NCBI RefSeq assembly: GCF_014854695.1
Contig: NZ_CP027557.1
Span: 2,604,001 to 2,668,000 of the forward strand
DNA from: Rhodococcus rhodochrous
Lineage (GTDB): Bacteria; Actinomycetota; Actinomycetes; Mycobacteriales; Mycobacteriaceae
DNA length: 64,000 bases
Direction of reading: 5' to 3'
Made by a program: the position numbers and the translations under genes. Below, one piece after another: positions 24,193 to 33,825 of this stretch. How positions within the stretch are numbered: the first letter of the stretch is position 1; each line of letters begins with the position of its first letter. Below the pieces are notes generated by a model, which did not search any database, was not told the origin of the DNA, and saw nothing but the letters and a program-made list of their open reading frames with translations.

Positions 24193-25824
24193 TCACTCAG
24201 GGGCGGGGACGCGCGAGACGGGCCTGTGTTGCGCGCGGCGCAGTGCGCGGCGCAGTTCGTCCCGGTCGTCGAATACCTGCACCATGTCCCCGGCGACCAG
24301 CCGTGGCTCGCATCCGCGCCCGGCCACGACGACGACGTCTCCGGGGCCGGTGTGAGCGACGGCGATGTCGAACGCGCGACGTCGGTCGGCCTCGACGACG
24401 ACGCGGGCACTGCGCGCTGCGAAGGCACCTTCGGCGACCGCATCCCTGAGCACCCGCGGGTCCTCCGAGAGGGGACTGTCGTCGGTCACGACCACCACGT
24501 CGGCGTAGGTCGCGGCGGTGTGCCCGAGCGGAAATCGCTTGCCGGGATCGCGTTCTCCGGTCGCGCTGATCACGAGGACCAGTCGCCGCTCGGGGGCGAG
24601 CGACCGGAGGAAGGGCAGCAGTTCGCGTTGCCCGGACGTGTTGTGCATGTAGTCCACGAGCGCGAGAACGCCTTCGCCGGTGTCGACGCGTTCGAGTCGG
24701 CCGGGCACACCCGCGAGGGTTTCCAGACCCGCCGCGGCCTGCAGGACGTCGCCGTCGACGGCGGCCACCGAGGTGAGCGCCGTCAGCGCATTGGCCACCT
24801 GGTGCGGCCCGAGCAGCGACAGTCGCACCGGCGCACTCCCGGCCGGTGTGTGCACGGTGAAGGTGGTGCCGTGGAGATCGCACCGGATCGTGTCCGCGTA
24901 CACGTCGGCGCGGGGATCGCGGGTCGAATGCGTCCACAGCGGCACGTCGACGGAGGCAGCCAGACGTCGGCCGTACTCGTCGTCGATGTTCACCACGGCC
25001 GTCTGCGTGCGGTCGGCGGTGAACAGTGCCGCCTTGGCAGCGAAGTACTGCTCCATCGTGTGGTGGAAGTCGAGGTGGTCGCGCCCGAGATTGGTGAAGG
25101 CGACGGTACGGAAACGCACACCGTCGACGCGGCCCTGACTGATGCCGTGCGAGGACACCTCGAGCGTCACCGCCTGCACGCCCTGGTCACGGAACTCGGC
25201 AAGGGTGCGGTGCACCACCGAGGCCTCCGGGGTGGTGCGGGTTGCGGGCCGTGTGCCGGCGGGACCGCGCACCACGACCCCGCCTATCATGCCGGTCACC
25301 ACGCCGGTGGCCGCGAGTGCGGTGTCGAGGAGATAGGTCGCGCTCGTCTTGCCGTTGGTGCCGGTGATGCCGTGGACCTGCAGGTCGTGGGAGGGATGCC
25401 CGAGAATCCACGACGCCAACGGGCCGACCACCTCGCGTGGTCGATCGACCACGAAGGTGGGCAGCAGGCGCGACGGTCGGTCGCTGAGCACCGCGACCGC
25501 GCCGTGGGTGGCGGCTTCGGCTTCGAACTCCAGGCCGTGGGCGTGGTGTCCCGGTAGCGCTACGTACAGATCGCCGGGCCGCACCGCGCGGGAATCATCG
25601 CTGATGCCGGTGATCACGCGGTCGTGTCCGCCCTGCGGTCCGGATCGCATGACATCGTGGAGGTGCTCGGCGACGTCGCGGACCTGGATCCGCCGGGTGG
25701 GACGGCAAGGATCGTCCGGGTCGGTGTGCACGGGGGCGGATACCCGGTCCGGGGCGGAATGATGCGCCGCCGGTGACCGGGGTCCACCGGCGTTTCCCTC
25801 GCCCGCAGCGTGCGTCGGTGTCAC
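24193..25824 (-). CDS. Divergent MurE-like Mur ligase family protein
   Basis: Up to 543 residues with the three Mur ligase domains. Features are the N-terminal [16 protein letters not shown] segment, the ATP site [10 protein letters not shown] with Lys159, TTPE, the E-V-S-S-H-G loop and [11 protein letters not shown], and the C-terminal GERDPGKR. It resembles MurE (UDP-MurNAc-dipeptide:diamino acid ligase) but deviates where MurE chooses its amino acid: the usual DNPR reads Asp-Ser450-Pro-Leu, and the usual DYAH reads Asp-Tyr-Met393-His. It may add another amino acid or serve another pathway. The start is uncertain: GTG at 25824 nearly meets the selO promoter, while internal starts (for example the GTG at Val32) would keep all the homology. 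Confidence 0.8.
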   Translation of the reverse strand: MTPTHAAGEGNAGGPRSPAAHHSAPDRVSAPVHTDPDDPCRPTRRIQVRDVAEHLHDVMRSGPQGGHDRVITGISDDSRAVRPGDLYVALPGHHAHGLEFEAEAATHGAVAVLSDRPSRLLPTFVVDRPREVVGPLASWILGHPSHDLQVHGITGTNGKTSATYLLDTALAATGVVTGMIGGVVVRGPAGTRPATRTTPEASVVHRTLAEFRDQGVQAVTLEVSSHGISQGRVDGVRFRTVAFTNLGRDHLDFHHTMEQYFAAKAALFTADRTQTAVVNIDDEYGRRLAASVDVPLWTHSTRDPRADVYADTIRCDLHGTTFTVHTPAGSAPVRLSLLGPHQVANALTALTSVAAVDGDVLQAAAGLETLAGVPGRLERVDTGEGVLALVDYMHNTSGQRELLPFLRSLAPERRLVLVISATGERDPGKRFPLGHTAATYADVVVVTDDSPLSEDPRVLRDAVAEGAFAARSARVVVEADRRRAFDIAVAHTGPGDVVVVAGRGCEPRLVAGDMVQVFDDRDELRRALRRAQHRPVSRVPAPE

Positions 25825-25829
25825 ACGGT

Positions 25830-25835
25830 TACCCT
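25830..25835 (+). promoter_or_regulatory. -10 box TACCCT of a leaderless selO promoter
   Basis: TACCCT ends six bases before the selO ATG at 25842. GAAGG (25837-25841) directly abuts the ATG and is too close to act as a Shine-Dalgarno site, which favours leaderless initiation. Confidence 0.5.
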
Positions 25836-25841
25836 CGAAGG

Positions 25842-27350
25842 ATGACTGCGATTCCGGATTTCCCCGTCGGCACGAACACCACGATATCCGGTCTCGGCAG
25901 CTCCTTCGCCGACGAATTGAGCGGATTGTCGGTGCCGTGGCAGGGCGCCGAGGCCCCCGACCCGGAACTGCTCGCGCTCAACGAGGACCTCGCGGTGTCG
26001 CTGGGACTGGACGTGGCGGCGTTGCGCAGCGCCGACGGCGTCGCCGCCCTGGCCGGCGCAGAGGTACCGGCGGGCGCGAAGCCGGTCGCGATGGCCTATG
26101 CCGGACATCAGTTCGGCGGATACGCTCCGCTGCTCGGCGACGGTCGGGCGTTGTTGCTCGGTGAACTCGTCGACGCGGATGGTGGCCGCGTCGATCTGCA
26201 TCTCAAGGGTTCGGGGCCCACTCCGTTCTCCCGGGGTGGGGACGGCTTCGCGGTCGTCGGGCCGATGCTGCGCGAGTATCTGGTGAGCGAGGCCATGCAC
26301 GCGCTCGGCATTCCGACCACCCGTTCGTTGTCGGTGGTGGCGACCGGTCGGCCGGTCTACCGCGAGGGCGCCGAGCCCGGTGCGGTGCTGGCCCGTGTCG
26401 CGGCCAGTCATCTGCGGGTGGGGACCTTCGAGTTCGCTGCGCGGCAGGGTGAGGTCGTGCGCGCGCTGGCCGACCACGCGATCGCCCGGCACTATCCGGA
26501 TCTGCTCGATCTACCGGAGACCGGTGAGAACAACCGCTACCTGGGCCTGTTCACCGCCGTGGTCGAGGCGCAGGCGTCGCTGGTGGCGCAGTGGATGCTC
26601 GTCGGTTTCGTGCACGGGGTGATGAACACCGACAACACCACCATCTCGGGGCAGACCATCGACTACGGTCCGTGCGCCTTCGTCGACGCCTTCGATCCGG
26701 CGGCGGTGTTCAGTTCCATCGACCACAGCGGGCGCTATGCGTTCGGCAACCAGCCCGCCGTCCTGAAATGGAATCTGGCGCGCTTCGCCGAAACCTTGCT
26801 CAGACTCGTCGATTCGACCCCGGACGCGGCGATCGCCGCGGTCACCGCCGTTCTGGACAGCTTCGACACCCGTTACGAGCGGCACTACCGGTCCGGTCTG
26901 GCCGCCAAACTCGGTCTCCCGGAAGACTCTCTCGACCAGACGCTGGTCGACGATCTGCTCACGCTGCTGGAAGAGCACCGCGCCGACTGGACGGCGACCT
27001 TCCGTGCCCTCGCCGACGAACTGCGCGGCAATCCGGCACCCCTCGACGGACTCGTGCCGCGTGAGCGCTCGGCATCGTGGCTCGAACGTTGGCACGCCGC
27101 AGCCGAGCGGGACGACCGGGCAGCGGGGGAGAGGGCGGGGGCGATGGACCGCGTCAACCCGCTGTACATCGCGCGCAACCATCAGGTCGACGCCGCGCTG
27201 AAGGCGGCGACCGGCGGCGACCTCGAGCCGTTCGCGAAACTGCTCGACGTCGTCACGCATCCCTTCGAGGCGCGTGCCGAGTGGACCGAATACGCCTCGC
27301 CCGCACCGCGTTCGTTCGCCGAGTCCTTCCGGACCTTCTGCGGCACCTGA
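25842..27350 (+). CDS. selO: Protein adenylyltransferase SelO (YdiU family)
   Basis: A 502-residue pseudokinase-fold enzyme that transfers AMP from ATP to Ser, Thr or Tyr of target proteins and is linked in E. coli to redox stress. Family blocks are [38 protein letters not shown] (nucleotide-binding Lys), [48 protein letters not shown] (catalytic loop with metal Asn and Asp) and [15 protein letters not shown]. The C-terminal Cys (FCGT) is where eukaryotic relatives carry selenocysteine. The frame is open further upstream into the divergent Mur ligase, but the TACCCT -10 box and homology support 25842. Confidence 0.92.
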   Translation: MTAIPDFPVGTNTTISGLGSSFADELSGLSVPWQGAEAPDPELLALNEDLAVSLGLDVAALRSADGVAALAGAEVPAGAKPVAMAYAGHQFGGYAPLLGDGRALLLGELVDADGGRVDLHLKGSGPTPFSRGGDGFAVVGPMLREYLVSEAMHALGIPTTRSLSVVATGRPVYREGAEPGAVLARVAASHLRVGTFEFAARQGEVVRALADHAIARHYPDLLDLPETGENNRYLGLFTAVVEAQASLVAQWMLVGFVHGVMNTDNTTISGQTIDYGPCAFVDAFDPAAVFSSIDHSGRYAFGNQPAVLKWNLARFAETLLRLVDSTPDAAIAAVTAVLDSFDTRYERHYRSGLAAKLGLPEDSLDQTLVDDLLTLLEEHRADWTATFRALADELRGNPAPLDGLVPRERSASWLERWHAAAERDDRAAGERAGAMDRVNPLYIARNHQVDAALKAATGGDLEPFAKLLDVVTHPFEARAEWTEYASPAPRSFAESFRTFCGT

Positions 27351-27361
27351 CCGTCCGATCC

Positions 27362-27420
27362 TGCGCACATCTCGTCGCGACACGCCGAACCGGCGCGACA
27401 AGATGTGCGCATTCGGCGTG
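27362..27420 (+). terminator. Long hairpin after selO with a competing second stem
   Basis: An 18-bp stem with one mismatch forms between 27362-27379 and 27394-27411 (TGCGCACATCTCGTCGCG against CGCGACAAGATGTGCGCA), loop of 14 bases. CACGCCGAA inside that loop (27381-27389) is also perfectly complementary to TTCGGCGTG (27412-27420) just beyond the stem. The first stem alone is a good terminator for selO. Confidence 0.65.
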
Positions 27421-27464
27421 CCCGACCGGCGTCCGCGCCGTCGGGTGCGATTGCTGCACCATTC

Positions 27465-27484
27465 TTACATAGATAACTACGTAA
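27465..27484. promoter_or_regulatory. 20-bp imperfect palindrome upstream of the ABC-importer promoter
   Basis: TTACATAGAT/AACTACGTAA, symmetric at 16 of 20 positions, ends five bases before the -35 hexamer. It is AT-rich in a GC-rich setting and placed like an activator or TetR-type operator. The cognate regulator is not evident. Confidence 0.4.
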
Positions 27485-27489
27485 TCCTA

Positions 27490-27518
27490 TTGACACAACT
27501 GAGAAGCCAACTTACGCT
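27490..27518 (+). promoter_or_regulatory. Sigma-70-type promoter TTGACA-17-TACGCT for the branched-chain-type importer
   Basis: Consensus TTGACA at 27490-27495 and TACGCT at 27513-27518 with a 17-base spacer. The predicted start is near 27525, about 70 bases before the GTG of the binding-protein gene. It is the best housekeeping-type promoter in the window. Confidence 0.7.
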
Positions 27519-27594
27519 CAGCCCACTCCAGTGTGAGGTGCATCACTCAGCCGGAACGTCCAACGCCCGTGTCAGGAAACGAGGGAGTGGCCCC

Positions 27595-28842
27595 GTGTCT
27601 CAGATGTTCGGTTCGACCCGCAGGGAATCCGTCAAGAGAATGCGTCTGGGGTTGCTCCTGGTGACCTCCGCGCTGGTGGTGGGAACGGCGTGCGGCAGCA
27701 CGGACGACAGTGCGGACGCCGGTTCCGCCGAAGCGCCGAGCAGCGCGTTCCCGGACAACCCGGCGACCGGTACACCCGTGAGAATCGGGGTGATCAATCC
27801 CGAAGGCGGACCGGCGATCTCGATGCCCGACAACCGCCGCGCCGCCGAGGCCGCCGCCGAATACGCCAACGCCCATCTCGGCGGTATCGGGGGACGCCCG
27901 ATCGAACTCGAGATCTGCGCCGCCAAGGAGGATCCCGCCTCCAACCAGGACTGCGCGAACCAGATGGTCGAGAAGGGGGTCGCGGCGGTCGTCGTGCCCT
28001 CTTCCGGCCACGGCGCCGCCATGGTCCCGATCATCACCGGCGCCGGCATCCCGTACATGACGCCGTCCGGCACCACCCCCGCGGAGCTGACCTCCCCGTC
28101 GGCCTACGCCCTCAACAGTGGTTTCCCGGGCTCGCTCGCCGCGATGGCGAACTACGCTGCGGAGCAGGGCTATCAGAAGGTCGCGGCCTTCGTCATCGAC
28201 ACCGGCGCGGTCATCGCCTCCACCCAGGCCCTCGGCGACAGCACCTTCGGCGCCGCCGGTGTGGAGCTGAAGATCGCCCCGGTGACACCCGGCACCCCCG
28301 ACGCGACGCCGCAGGTCAGCGCCGGCCTGGCGGACGGCGTCGACGCGGTCGCGGTGATCGGCGACGCGACGATGTGCACCTCCGTGCTCCGCTCGATGAT
28401 GACGCTCGGCGCCGACCAGGCGAAGATGATCATCCAGCCGTGCCTCGACCCCTCTGTGATCGACGCCGTCGGCGACTCCCTCGACGGCGCCACGGCCTTC
28501 CTCGGGGCCGACATCGACTCCGACGAACCCGAAGCCGTGCTCTACCGCTCGGTCATGGAACGCTACGCACCCGACGCCGACATCAACGGCTTCACGTTCA
28601 CCGGCTACCAGGCCATGCTCGGCCTGATCCGCGCGGCCGAGAACCTCGAGGGCGAGCCGACCGCCGCCGCGATCGACGGTGCGATCAAGACCGCCGTGGA
28701 CGTGCCCATGCCCGCCGCAGACGGCATCACCTTCACCTGCGACGGCACCGCGATGCCGGGCATGCCTGCCGTGTGCGCAAACCAGGGCATCATCGCGACG
28801 GTCGAAGGCGGGAAGGCCACCGACCCGAAGGTCGGACAGTGA
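27595..28842 (+). CDS. Branched-chain-amino-acid-type ABC transporter substrate-binding lipoprotein
   Basis: A 415-residue binding protein of the LivJ/type I fold. The signal peptide ends VVGTAC with lipidated Cys33. The mature protein has VRIGVINPEGGPAISMPDNRRAAEAAAEYANA and GGRPIELEICAAKEDPASNQDCANQM, typical of the family. I chose the GTG at 27595 because GAGGGAG lies seven bases upstream; ATGs at 27604 and 27640 are in frame. It is followed by a fused permease/ATPase gene and a second ATPase gene, making a full importer. Binding proteins of this group often take up aromatic or alicyclic acids as well as amino acids, which fits the catabolic region next door. Confidence 0.88.
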   Translation: MSQMFGSTRRESVKRMRLGLLLVTSALVVGTACGSTDDSADAGSAEAPSSAFPDNPATGTPVRIGVINPEGGPAISMPDNRRAAEAAAEYANAHLGGIGGRPIELEICAAKEDPASNQDCANQMVEKGVAAVVVPSSGHGAAMVPIITGAGIPYMTPSGTTPAELTSPSAYALNSGFPGSLAAMANYAAEQGYQKVAAFVIDTGAVIASTQALGDSTFGAAGVELKIAPVTPGTPDATPQVSAGLADGVDAVAVIGDATMCTSVLRSMMTLGADQAKMIIQPCLDPSVIDAVGDSLDGATAFLGADIDSDEPEAVLYRSVMERYAPDADINGFTFTGYQAMLGLIRAAENLEGEPTAAAIDGAIKTAVDVPMPAADGITFTCDGTAMPGMPAVCANQGIIATVEGGKATDPKVGQ

Positions 28843-28876
28843 CGAGCCGGGCCGGTTCACCGGAAACGAGTGACTG

Positions 28877-31693
28877 ATGTCCGATCACTTCGTCTTCCTC
28901 GCGCTCGGATTGGGCAACGGCGCCGTCTACGCGGCGCTCGGGCTCGCGCTGGTCATGACCTTCCGGAGCTCCGGGGTCGTGAACTTCGCGACCGGCGCGA
29001 TCGCACTGTACGTGGCGTACACCTACGGGTTCCTGCGCAAGGGCGAGTTGCTCAATCCGATTCCGGGGATGCCGACCACCGTCGACCTCGGCGGTCCGTG
29101 GGGATTCGTGCCGGCACTGGCACTGTCCCTGCTGATCGCCGCGGTCCTCGGCGTGGTGCTCTACGGCCTGGTGTTCCGGTTGGTGCGGAACGCCCCGCCG
29201 GTCGCCAAGGCGGTCGTGTCCATCGGCGTGATGCTGGTCGTGCAGGCGCTGCTCGCGCTGCGGGTCGGCACCACCCCCGTCTCGGTCAAGCCGATCCTGC
29301 CCAACGGTGCGCTCACCGTCGCCGGCATGCGGATCCCACAGGACCGGTTGTGGTTCGCGGTCCTCATGATCGCGATGACAGTCGTACTCGTGTGCCTGTT
29401 CCGGTACACCCGGTTCGGACTCGCGACCCGCGCGGCCGCCGAATCCGAGAAGGGCGCACTCGTCACGGGTCTGTCCCCCGATCGGATCGCGCTCGGCAAC
29501 TGGGCGCTGAGCACCGTGGTCGCCGGCATCGGCGGCATCCTCATCGCACCCATCGTCCCGCTCGTCCCGGTGTCCTACTCGCTGTTCGTGATTCCGGCAC
29601 TCGCGGCGGCGTTGGTCGGGAACTTCACCGCGATGGGCGTGACCGTCGCAGCCGGGTTCGCGATCGGCATGCTGCAATCCGAGATGACCCACCTGCAGGC
29701 GACCGTCGACTGGTTCCCTCGATCGGGGATGGCGGAACTCGTTCCGCTCGTGCTGATCCTGGCGTTCCTGGTGGTGCGCGGTAAGCCGTTGCCCACCCGC
29801 GGGGCGATCGTCAAGTCGTCGCTCGGTCGGGCACCGCGGCCGCGACGGATCCTGCTACCGACACTGGTCGGGGTGGTCGTCGCGGTCCTGGCCCTGACCC
29901 TGACCTCCGGAAGTTACCGGGCCGCCGTGATCGTCAGCCTCGTCCTCGCGATCATCGGCCTGTCGCAGGTCGTCGTGACCGGTTTCGCAGGCCAGATCTC
30001 ACTGGCGCAGCTGCCCCTGGCCGGTGTCGGCGCGTTCACCCTCAGCCGCCTGACCACGGACTGGGGTATCCCGTTCCCGATCGCACCGATCATCGGGGCG
30101 CTGGCCGCGACGGTCATCGGCGTGGTCGTGGGACTGCCCGCGCTGCGGATCCGCGGATTGCCCGTCACCGTGGTCACTCTCGCGCTGGCGGTCTTCCTCG
30201 AGTTCGTGTGGTTCCGTAACACCGATCTCAACGGCGGGATGCAGGGCGCCCAGGTCGAACCACCGACGCTCTTCGGCATCGACTTGTCCATCGGGTCCGG
30301 TGCGGGTTATCCGCGGGTGGCCTTCGGATTCCTCTGCCTGGTGGTGCTCGTGATCGTCGCGGTGGCCGTGGCGAAGCTGCGGACCGGGAGGCTGGGGGCG
30401 GCGATGCTGGCGGTGCGCGCCGACGAGCGTGCCGCGGCGGCCTCGGGCATCGACGTGTCGCGCACCAAGCTGCTGGCCTTCGCCATCGGGGCGTTCATCG
30501 CGGGTCTGGGCGGGTCGCTGATGGCCTATCAACAGACCGTCGTGACCGCGGAGTCGTACACGACGATCGGTGGTATCGCGTTGTTCGCGATGATCTACAT
30601 CGCCGGGGTCACTCTGGTCAGCGGCGGCATCCTCTCCGGTGTCCTCGGTGCCGGCGGACTGATGTTCATCCTGCTCGACCGGCTGCTCGGTTTCGCCGAC
30701 TACTACGCGATCATCGGCGGGGTCCTGCTCACCGTCACCGTGATCAGCTACCCCGAAGGCATCGCCGGGCACTTCGCCGAGCGGATCGCGCGGCTGCAGG
30801 CAGCCCTTCGCGCGCGGTCGGGACGCCCGGAGAAGACCGACGTCGCCGTCCCGATCGACACGCAGGCCGAGCTGTCGACGATGCTGTCCGGCGGACCGGA
30901 AGGCGCGGTGGTGCTCACCGCGGACGGCCTGACCGTCACCCACGGTGCCGTCACGGCGCTGGCGGACTTCTCGATCGAGGTCCGTTCGGGCGAGATCGTC
31001 GGGCTCATCGGACCCAACGGTGCCGGCAAGACGACCTGCATCGACGCACTGAGCGGTTTCGCGGACGCCGCGGGATCGGTGACCCTCGAGGGCCGGCGGA
31101 TCGACGGTCTCGTCCCGCACCGGCGGAGCCGTCTCGGGCTCGGCCGCACCTTCCAGGACATGTCGCTCTACGAGGACCTGTCGGTGCGCGAGAACGTGGC
31201 AGTCGGCACGTTCACGGCAGGTCCGCGAGCCGGTAAGACGGGTGGCCCGTGGATCGACACGCTCTTCCGGATCCTCGACCTGGAATCGTGCGCCGACGAT
31301 CCGGTCGCCGAACTGTCGCAGGGCCGAAAGCAATTGGTGTCGGTCGCGCGCGCACTGGCGGGTCGTCCCCGGATGCTGTTGCTCGACGAACCGGCAGCAG
31401 GGCTGGCGAGCTCCGAAAGCCGTTGGCTCGGGGAGAAACTGCGCGCGGTGCGCGATGCCGGGGTCACCGTGCTCATCGTCGACCACGACATGGATCTGGT
31501 GCTCGAGCTGTGCGACCGCATCGTGGTGCTCGACCTCGGACGCATCATCGCCGACGGCACACCCGACGAGATCCGTGGCAACCCGGCAGTCGTCGCGGCC
31601 TACCTCGGTGCGACCCGGGAGGGGGCAGGCGAGCTCATGACAGCGAGCGACGGCGAACTCATGGCGACAGCGAAAGCGGAGGCGGGCTCGTGA
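28877..31693 (+). CDS. Fused ABC importer: LivH-type and LivM-type permeases plus LivG-type ATPase
   Basis: A single 938-residue chain. Residues about 1-295 are a LivH-type permease (starting FLALGLGNGAVYAALGLALV), about 315-630 a LivM-type permease (SLVLAIIGLSQVVVTGFAGQISL near its start), and about 670-925 a LivG-type ATPase with GPNGAGKTT from residue 712, LSQGRKQLVSVARALAG and LLLDEPAAGL. The fusion includes every membrane part and one of the two motors; the second motor is the overlapping next gene (GTGA at 31690-31693). LivH-M-G are normally separate genes, though permease-ATPase fusions occur in actinobacteria. It begins 34 bases after the binding-protein gene. Confidence 0.93.
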   Translation: MSDHFVFLALGLGNGAVYAALGLALVMTFRSSGVVNFATGAIALYVAYTYGFLRKGELLNPIPGMPTTVDLGGPWGFVPALALSLLIAAVLGVVLYGLVFRLVRNAPPVAKAVVSIGVMLVVQALLALRVGTTPVSVKPILPNGALTVAGMRIPQDRLWFAVLMIAMTVVLVCLFRYTRFGLATRAAAESEKGALVTGLSPDRIALGNWALSTVVAGIGGILIAPIVPLVPVSYSLFVIPALAAALVGNFTAMGVTVAAGFAIGMLQSEMTHLQATVDWFPRSGMAELVPLVLILAFLVVRGKPLPTRGAIVKSSLGRAPRPRRILLPTLVGVVVAVLALTLTSGSYRAAVIVSLVLAIIGLSQVVVTGFAGQISLAQLPLAGVGAFTLSRLTTDWGIPFPIAPIIGALAATVIGVVVGLPALRIRGLPVTVVTLALAVFLEFVWFRNTDLNGGMQGAQVEPPTLFGIDLSIGSGAGYPRVAFGFLCLVVLVIVAVAVAKLRTGRLGAAMLAVRADERAAAASGIDVSRTKLLAFAIGAFIAGLGGSLMAYQQTVVTAESYTTIGGIALFAMIYIAGVTLVSGGILSGVLGAGGLMFILLDRLLGFADYYAIIGGVLLTVTVISYPEGIAGHFAERIARLQAALRARSGRPEKTDVAVPIDTQAELSTMLSGGPEGAVVLTADGLTVTHGAVTALADFSIEVRSGEIVGLIGPNGAGKTTCIDALSGFADAAGSVTLEGRRIDGLVPHRRSRLGLGRTFQDMSLYEDLSVRENVAVGTFTAGPRAGKTGGPWIDTLFRILDLESCADDPVAELSQGRKQLVSVARALAGRPRMLLLDEPAAGLASSESRWLGEKLRAVRDAGVTVLIVDHDMDLVLELCDRIVVLDLGRIIADGTPDEIRGNPAVVAAYLGATREGAGELMTASDGELMATAKAEAGS

Positions 31694-32421
31694 CGACGAA
31701 GTTCAGTGCCACCGGACTGTTCGCAGGCTACGGCCGCGGACGGCCGTGTGTGCGGGATGTGGACATCGAACTGTGGTCCGGGCAGGTGCTGGCATTGCTC
31801 GGCCCGAACGGGGCGGGCAAGACCACGCTGCTGCTGACCCTGGCGGGATTGCTCACCCCGCTCGGTGGGTCGATGGAACTCGACGGCCAACCCGTCGCGG
31901 CGGGCAACGCACGCGCGGCGTCGAAGGCCGGCATCGTGCTCGTCCCCGACGATCGCTCACTGTTCAAGTCCCTCACGGTCGTCGAGAACCTGCGCCTCGC
32001 CCGCCACAAGGACGGCCCGACGATCGACGAGGTGATCGAGTACTTCCCGGCACTCGGGGAACGCCGCTCGATCGCGGCGGGCATGCTCTCCGGCGGCGAA
32101 CAGCAGATGCTCGCGCTCGGACGGGCTTTCGTCCAGGCACCGAAGGTGCTGCTCGTCGACGAACTGAGCATGGGTCTCGCGCCCGTGGTTGTCGACTCGT
32201 TGCTGCCCGTCGTCCGCAGTTTCGCCGATGAGAGGAACGCCGCGGTCGTGCTCGTCGAGCAGCACGTGCACATGGCGCTGTCGGTTGCCGACCACGCGAT
32301 GGTGCTGCGGCACGGCGAGGTGACGACGAGCGGCCCCGCCGCCGAACTCGCGGCCTCCCCGCATCTGCTCGAGCAGGCATATCTGGGGGAATCGGCCGGA
32401 GCGGATTCGGTCGTCTTCTGA
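31690..32421 (+). CDS. LivF-type ABC transporter ATPase
   Basis: A 243-residue ATPase with LLGPNGAGKTTLLLTLAG, MLSGGEQQMLALGRAF and VLLVDELSMGLAP, the last two diagnostic for the LivF branch of the branched-chain-type family. The GTG at 31690 overlaps the stop of the fused permease/ATPase gene, so translation is coupled. Together the three genes encode one complete importer for an unknown carboxylate or amino-acid-like substrate. Confidence 0.92.
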   Translation: MTTKFSATGLFAGYGRGRPCVRDVDIELWSGQVLALLGPNGAGKTTLLLTLAGLLTPLGGSMELDGQPVAAGNARAASKAGIVLVPDDRSLFKSLTVVENLRLARHKDGPTIDEVIEYFPALGERRSIAAGMLSGGEQQMLALGRAFVQAPKVLLVDELSMGLAPVVVDSLLPVVRSFADERNAAVVLVEQHVHMALSVADHAMVLRHGEVTTSGPAAELAASPHLLEQAYLGESAGADSVVF

Positions 32422-32443
32422 TGGCACCGACCGTCGACGAGAA

Positions 32444-32487
32444 CGGTGTGGTGTGCGGAACTCCTCGAAGAATCGCACGCCACACCG
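32444..32487. terminator. Convergent hairpin between the importer and the acyl-CoA dehydrogenase
   Basis: CGGTGTGGTGTGCG (32444-32457) pairs with CGCACGCCACACCG (32474-32487) with one G-T wobble across 16 bases. It sits between two convergent genes. Confidence 0.7.
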
Positions 32488-32499
32488 CCTCCAGGGTCG

Positions 32500-33795
32500 T
32501 CAGACGGAGGCGAGGACCTCGTCGAACAGGTCGGCGTAGCGCTCCTGCGCCGCGCGCCGACGGGTCGGCACGTGCTCGGACGGGATGCGGTCTGCGGGGG
32601 CCTCGTAGCCGCGAAGGATCAGCTTGGCGACGGTGTCGCGGTGTACCTCGTCGGGGCCGTCGTACAACCGTGCGGCGCGGGCCGCGCGGTACATGAAGTC
32701 CAGCGGCAGGTCGGAGCTGTAACCGAGAGAGCCGTGTGTCTGTATCGACCGATCGATGATGTCGTGCAGGATTTTCGCACCGTAGTACTTGATCATGGCG
32801 ATCTCCTTGCGCGCCTCCTTCGTGCCCTTCGTGTCGATCACCCAGGCGGCCTGTAGGGTCATCAGGCGCAGGGCCTGCATCTCGGCGGCAGAGTCGGCGA
32901 TCCAGTTGCGCACCGTCTGCTTCTCGCCCAGGACACTGCCATGGGCGAAACGGTAGGTGGCGCGCTCGCACATCATGTCGAAAGCGCGGTTGGCCTGCCC
33001 GATCCAGCGCATGCAGTGGTGGATCCGGCCGGGGCCGAGACGTTTCTGGGAGATGAGGAAGCCGTCGCCGGCATTGCCGAGCAGGGCGTCGTCACCGACG
33101 CGCACACCGCGCAGGACGACCTCGCAATGCGAACCGTAAGTGTTGTCCCGGGGTGAGGGATTCTCCATCGACGCGATGTCACGCACCACCTCGAGGCCGG
33201 GAGCGTCGATCGGGACGATGAACTGCGATGCCCGGCGGTGTCGTTCCGCGTCCGGATCGGTGACGGCGACGACGATGACGAAATCGGCGGTCGAGGCGTT
33301 GCTGATGAACCACTTGTGCCCGTCGAGCACCCACTCGTTGCCGTCGCGCACGGCGGTGGTCTGCAGGTTCGTCGGGTCGGCGCCGGCGTTGTCGGGCTCG
33401 GTCAGGGCGAAGGCGGAATACTTCTCACCGGCGAGCAACGGGTCGAGCCAGCGGCGCTTCTGCTCGTCGGTGCCCACCGCGGCCAGGATCTCGGCGTTGC
33501 CGGAATCCGGTGCCTGGCAACCGAACACGAGAGGGCCGAGCGGGGAGGAGCCGAGGATCTCGTGCATCAGGCCGAGTTTGACCTGACCATAGCCCTGGCC
33601 ACCGAGTTCGGGATCGAGATGAGCGGCCCACAGTTGCTGGGACTTGACCTCCTGCTGCAGCGGCGCGATGGCTTTCAACAGCTGCGGCCAGGTGAGTTCG
33701 AGCGTTTCCAGCGGACGGATCTCGTCGCGCACGAAGGTGGTCATCCAGTCCAGCTTCTGCTGAAATTCGTGCTCGGTGGAGAAATCCCATGCCAT
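32500..33795 (-). CDS. Acyl-CoA dehydrogenase (ACAD10/11-like)
   Basis: A 431-residue FAD-dependent alpha,beta-desaturase of acyl-CoA esters. Features include SAFALTEPDNAGADPTNLQTTA (flavin-contact loop), EWVLDGHKWFISNAS, and the C-terminal TKGTKEARKEIAMIKYYGAKILHDIIDRSIQTHGSLGYSSDLPL with the RAARAARLYDGPDEVH motif of the ACAD10/11 branch. The gene directly upstream encodes a phosphotransferase of the type fused to this dehydrogenase in animal ACAD10/11, where the pair degrades 4-hydroxy acids by phosphorylation and then elimination. That suggests a hydroxy-acyl substrate here. Confidence 0.9.
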   Translation of the reverse strand: MAWDFSTEHEFQQKLDWMTTFVRDEIRPLETLELTWPQLLKAIAPLQQEVKSQQLWAAHLDPELGGQGYGQVKLGLMHEILGSSPLGPLVFGCQAPDSGNAEILAAVGTDEQKRRWLDPLLAGEKYSAFALTEPDNAGADPTNLQTTAVRDGNEWVLDGHKWFISNASTADFVIVVAVTDPDAERHRRASQFIVPIDAPGLEVVRDIASMENPSPRDNTYGSHCEVVLRGVRVGDDALLGNAGDGFLISQKRLGPGRIHHCMRWIGQANRAFDMMCERATYRFAHGSVLGEKQTVRNWIADSAAEMQALRLMTLQAAWVIDTKGTKEARKEIAMIKYYGAKILHDIIDRSIQTHGSLGYSSDLPLDFMYRAARAARLYDGPDEVHRDTVAKLILRGYEAPADRIPSEHVPTRRRAAQERYADLFDEVLASV

Positions 33796-33825
33796 CTTTC
33801 GTACCTCCGGTCGGTGGGTGAAGCG

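Noticed and set aside
27362-27420. Reading the selO hairpin as an H-type pseudoknot
   Set aside because: The second stem would have to cross an 18-bp first stem with no connecting bases, which is not sterically feasible. Competing stems are the better reading.
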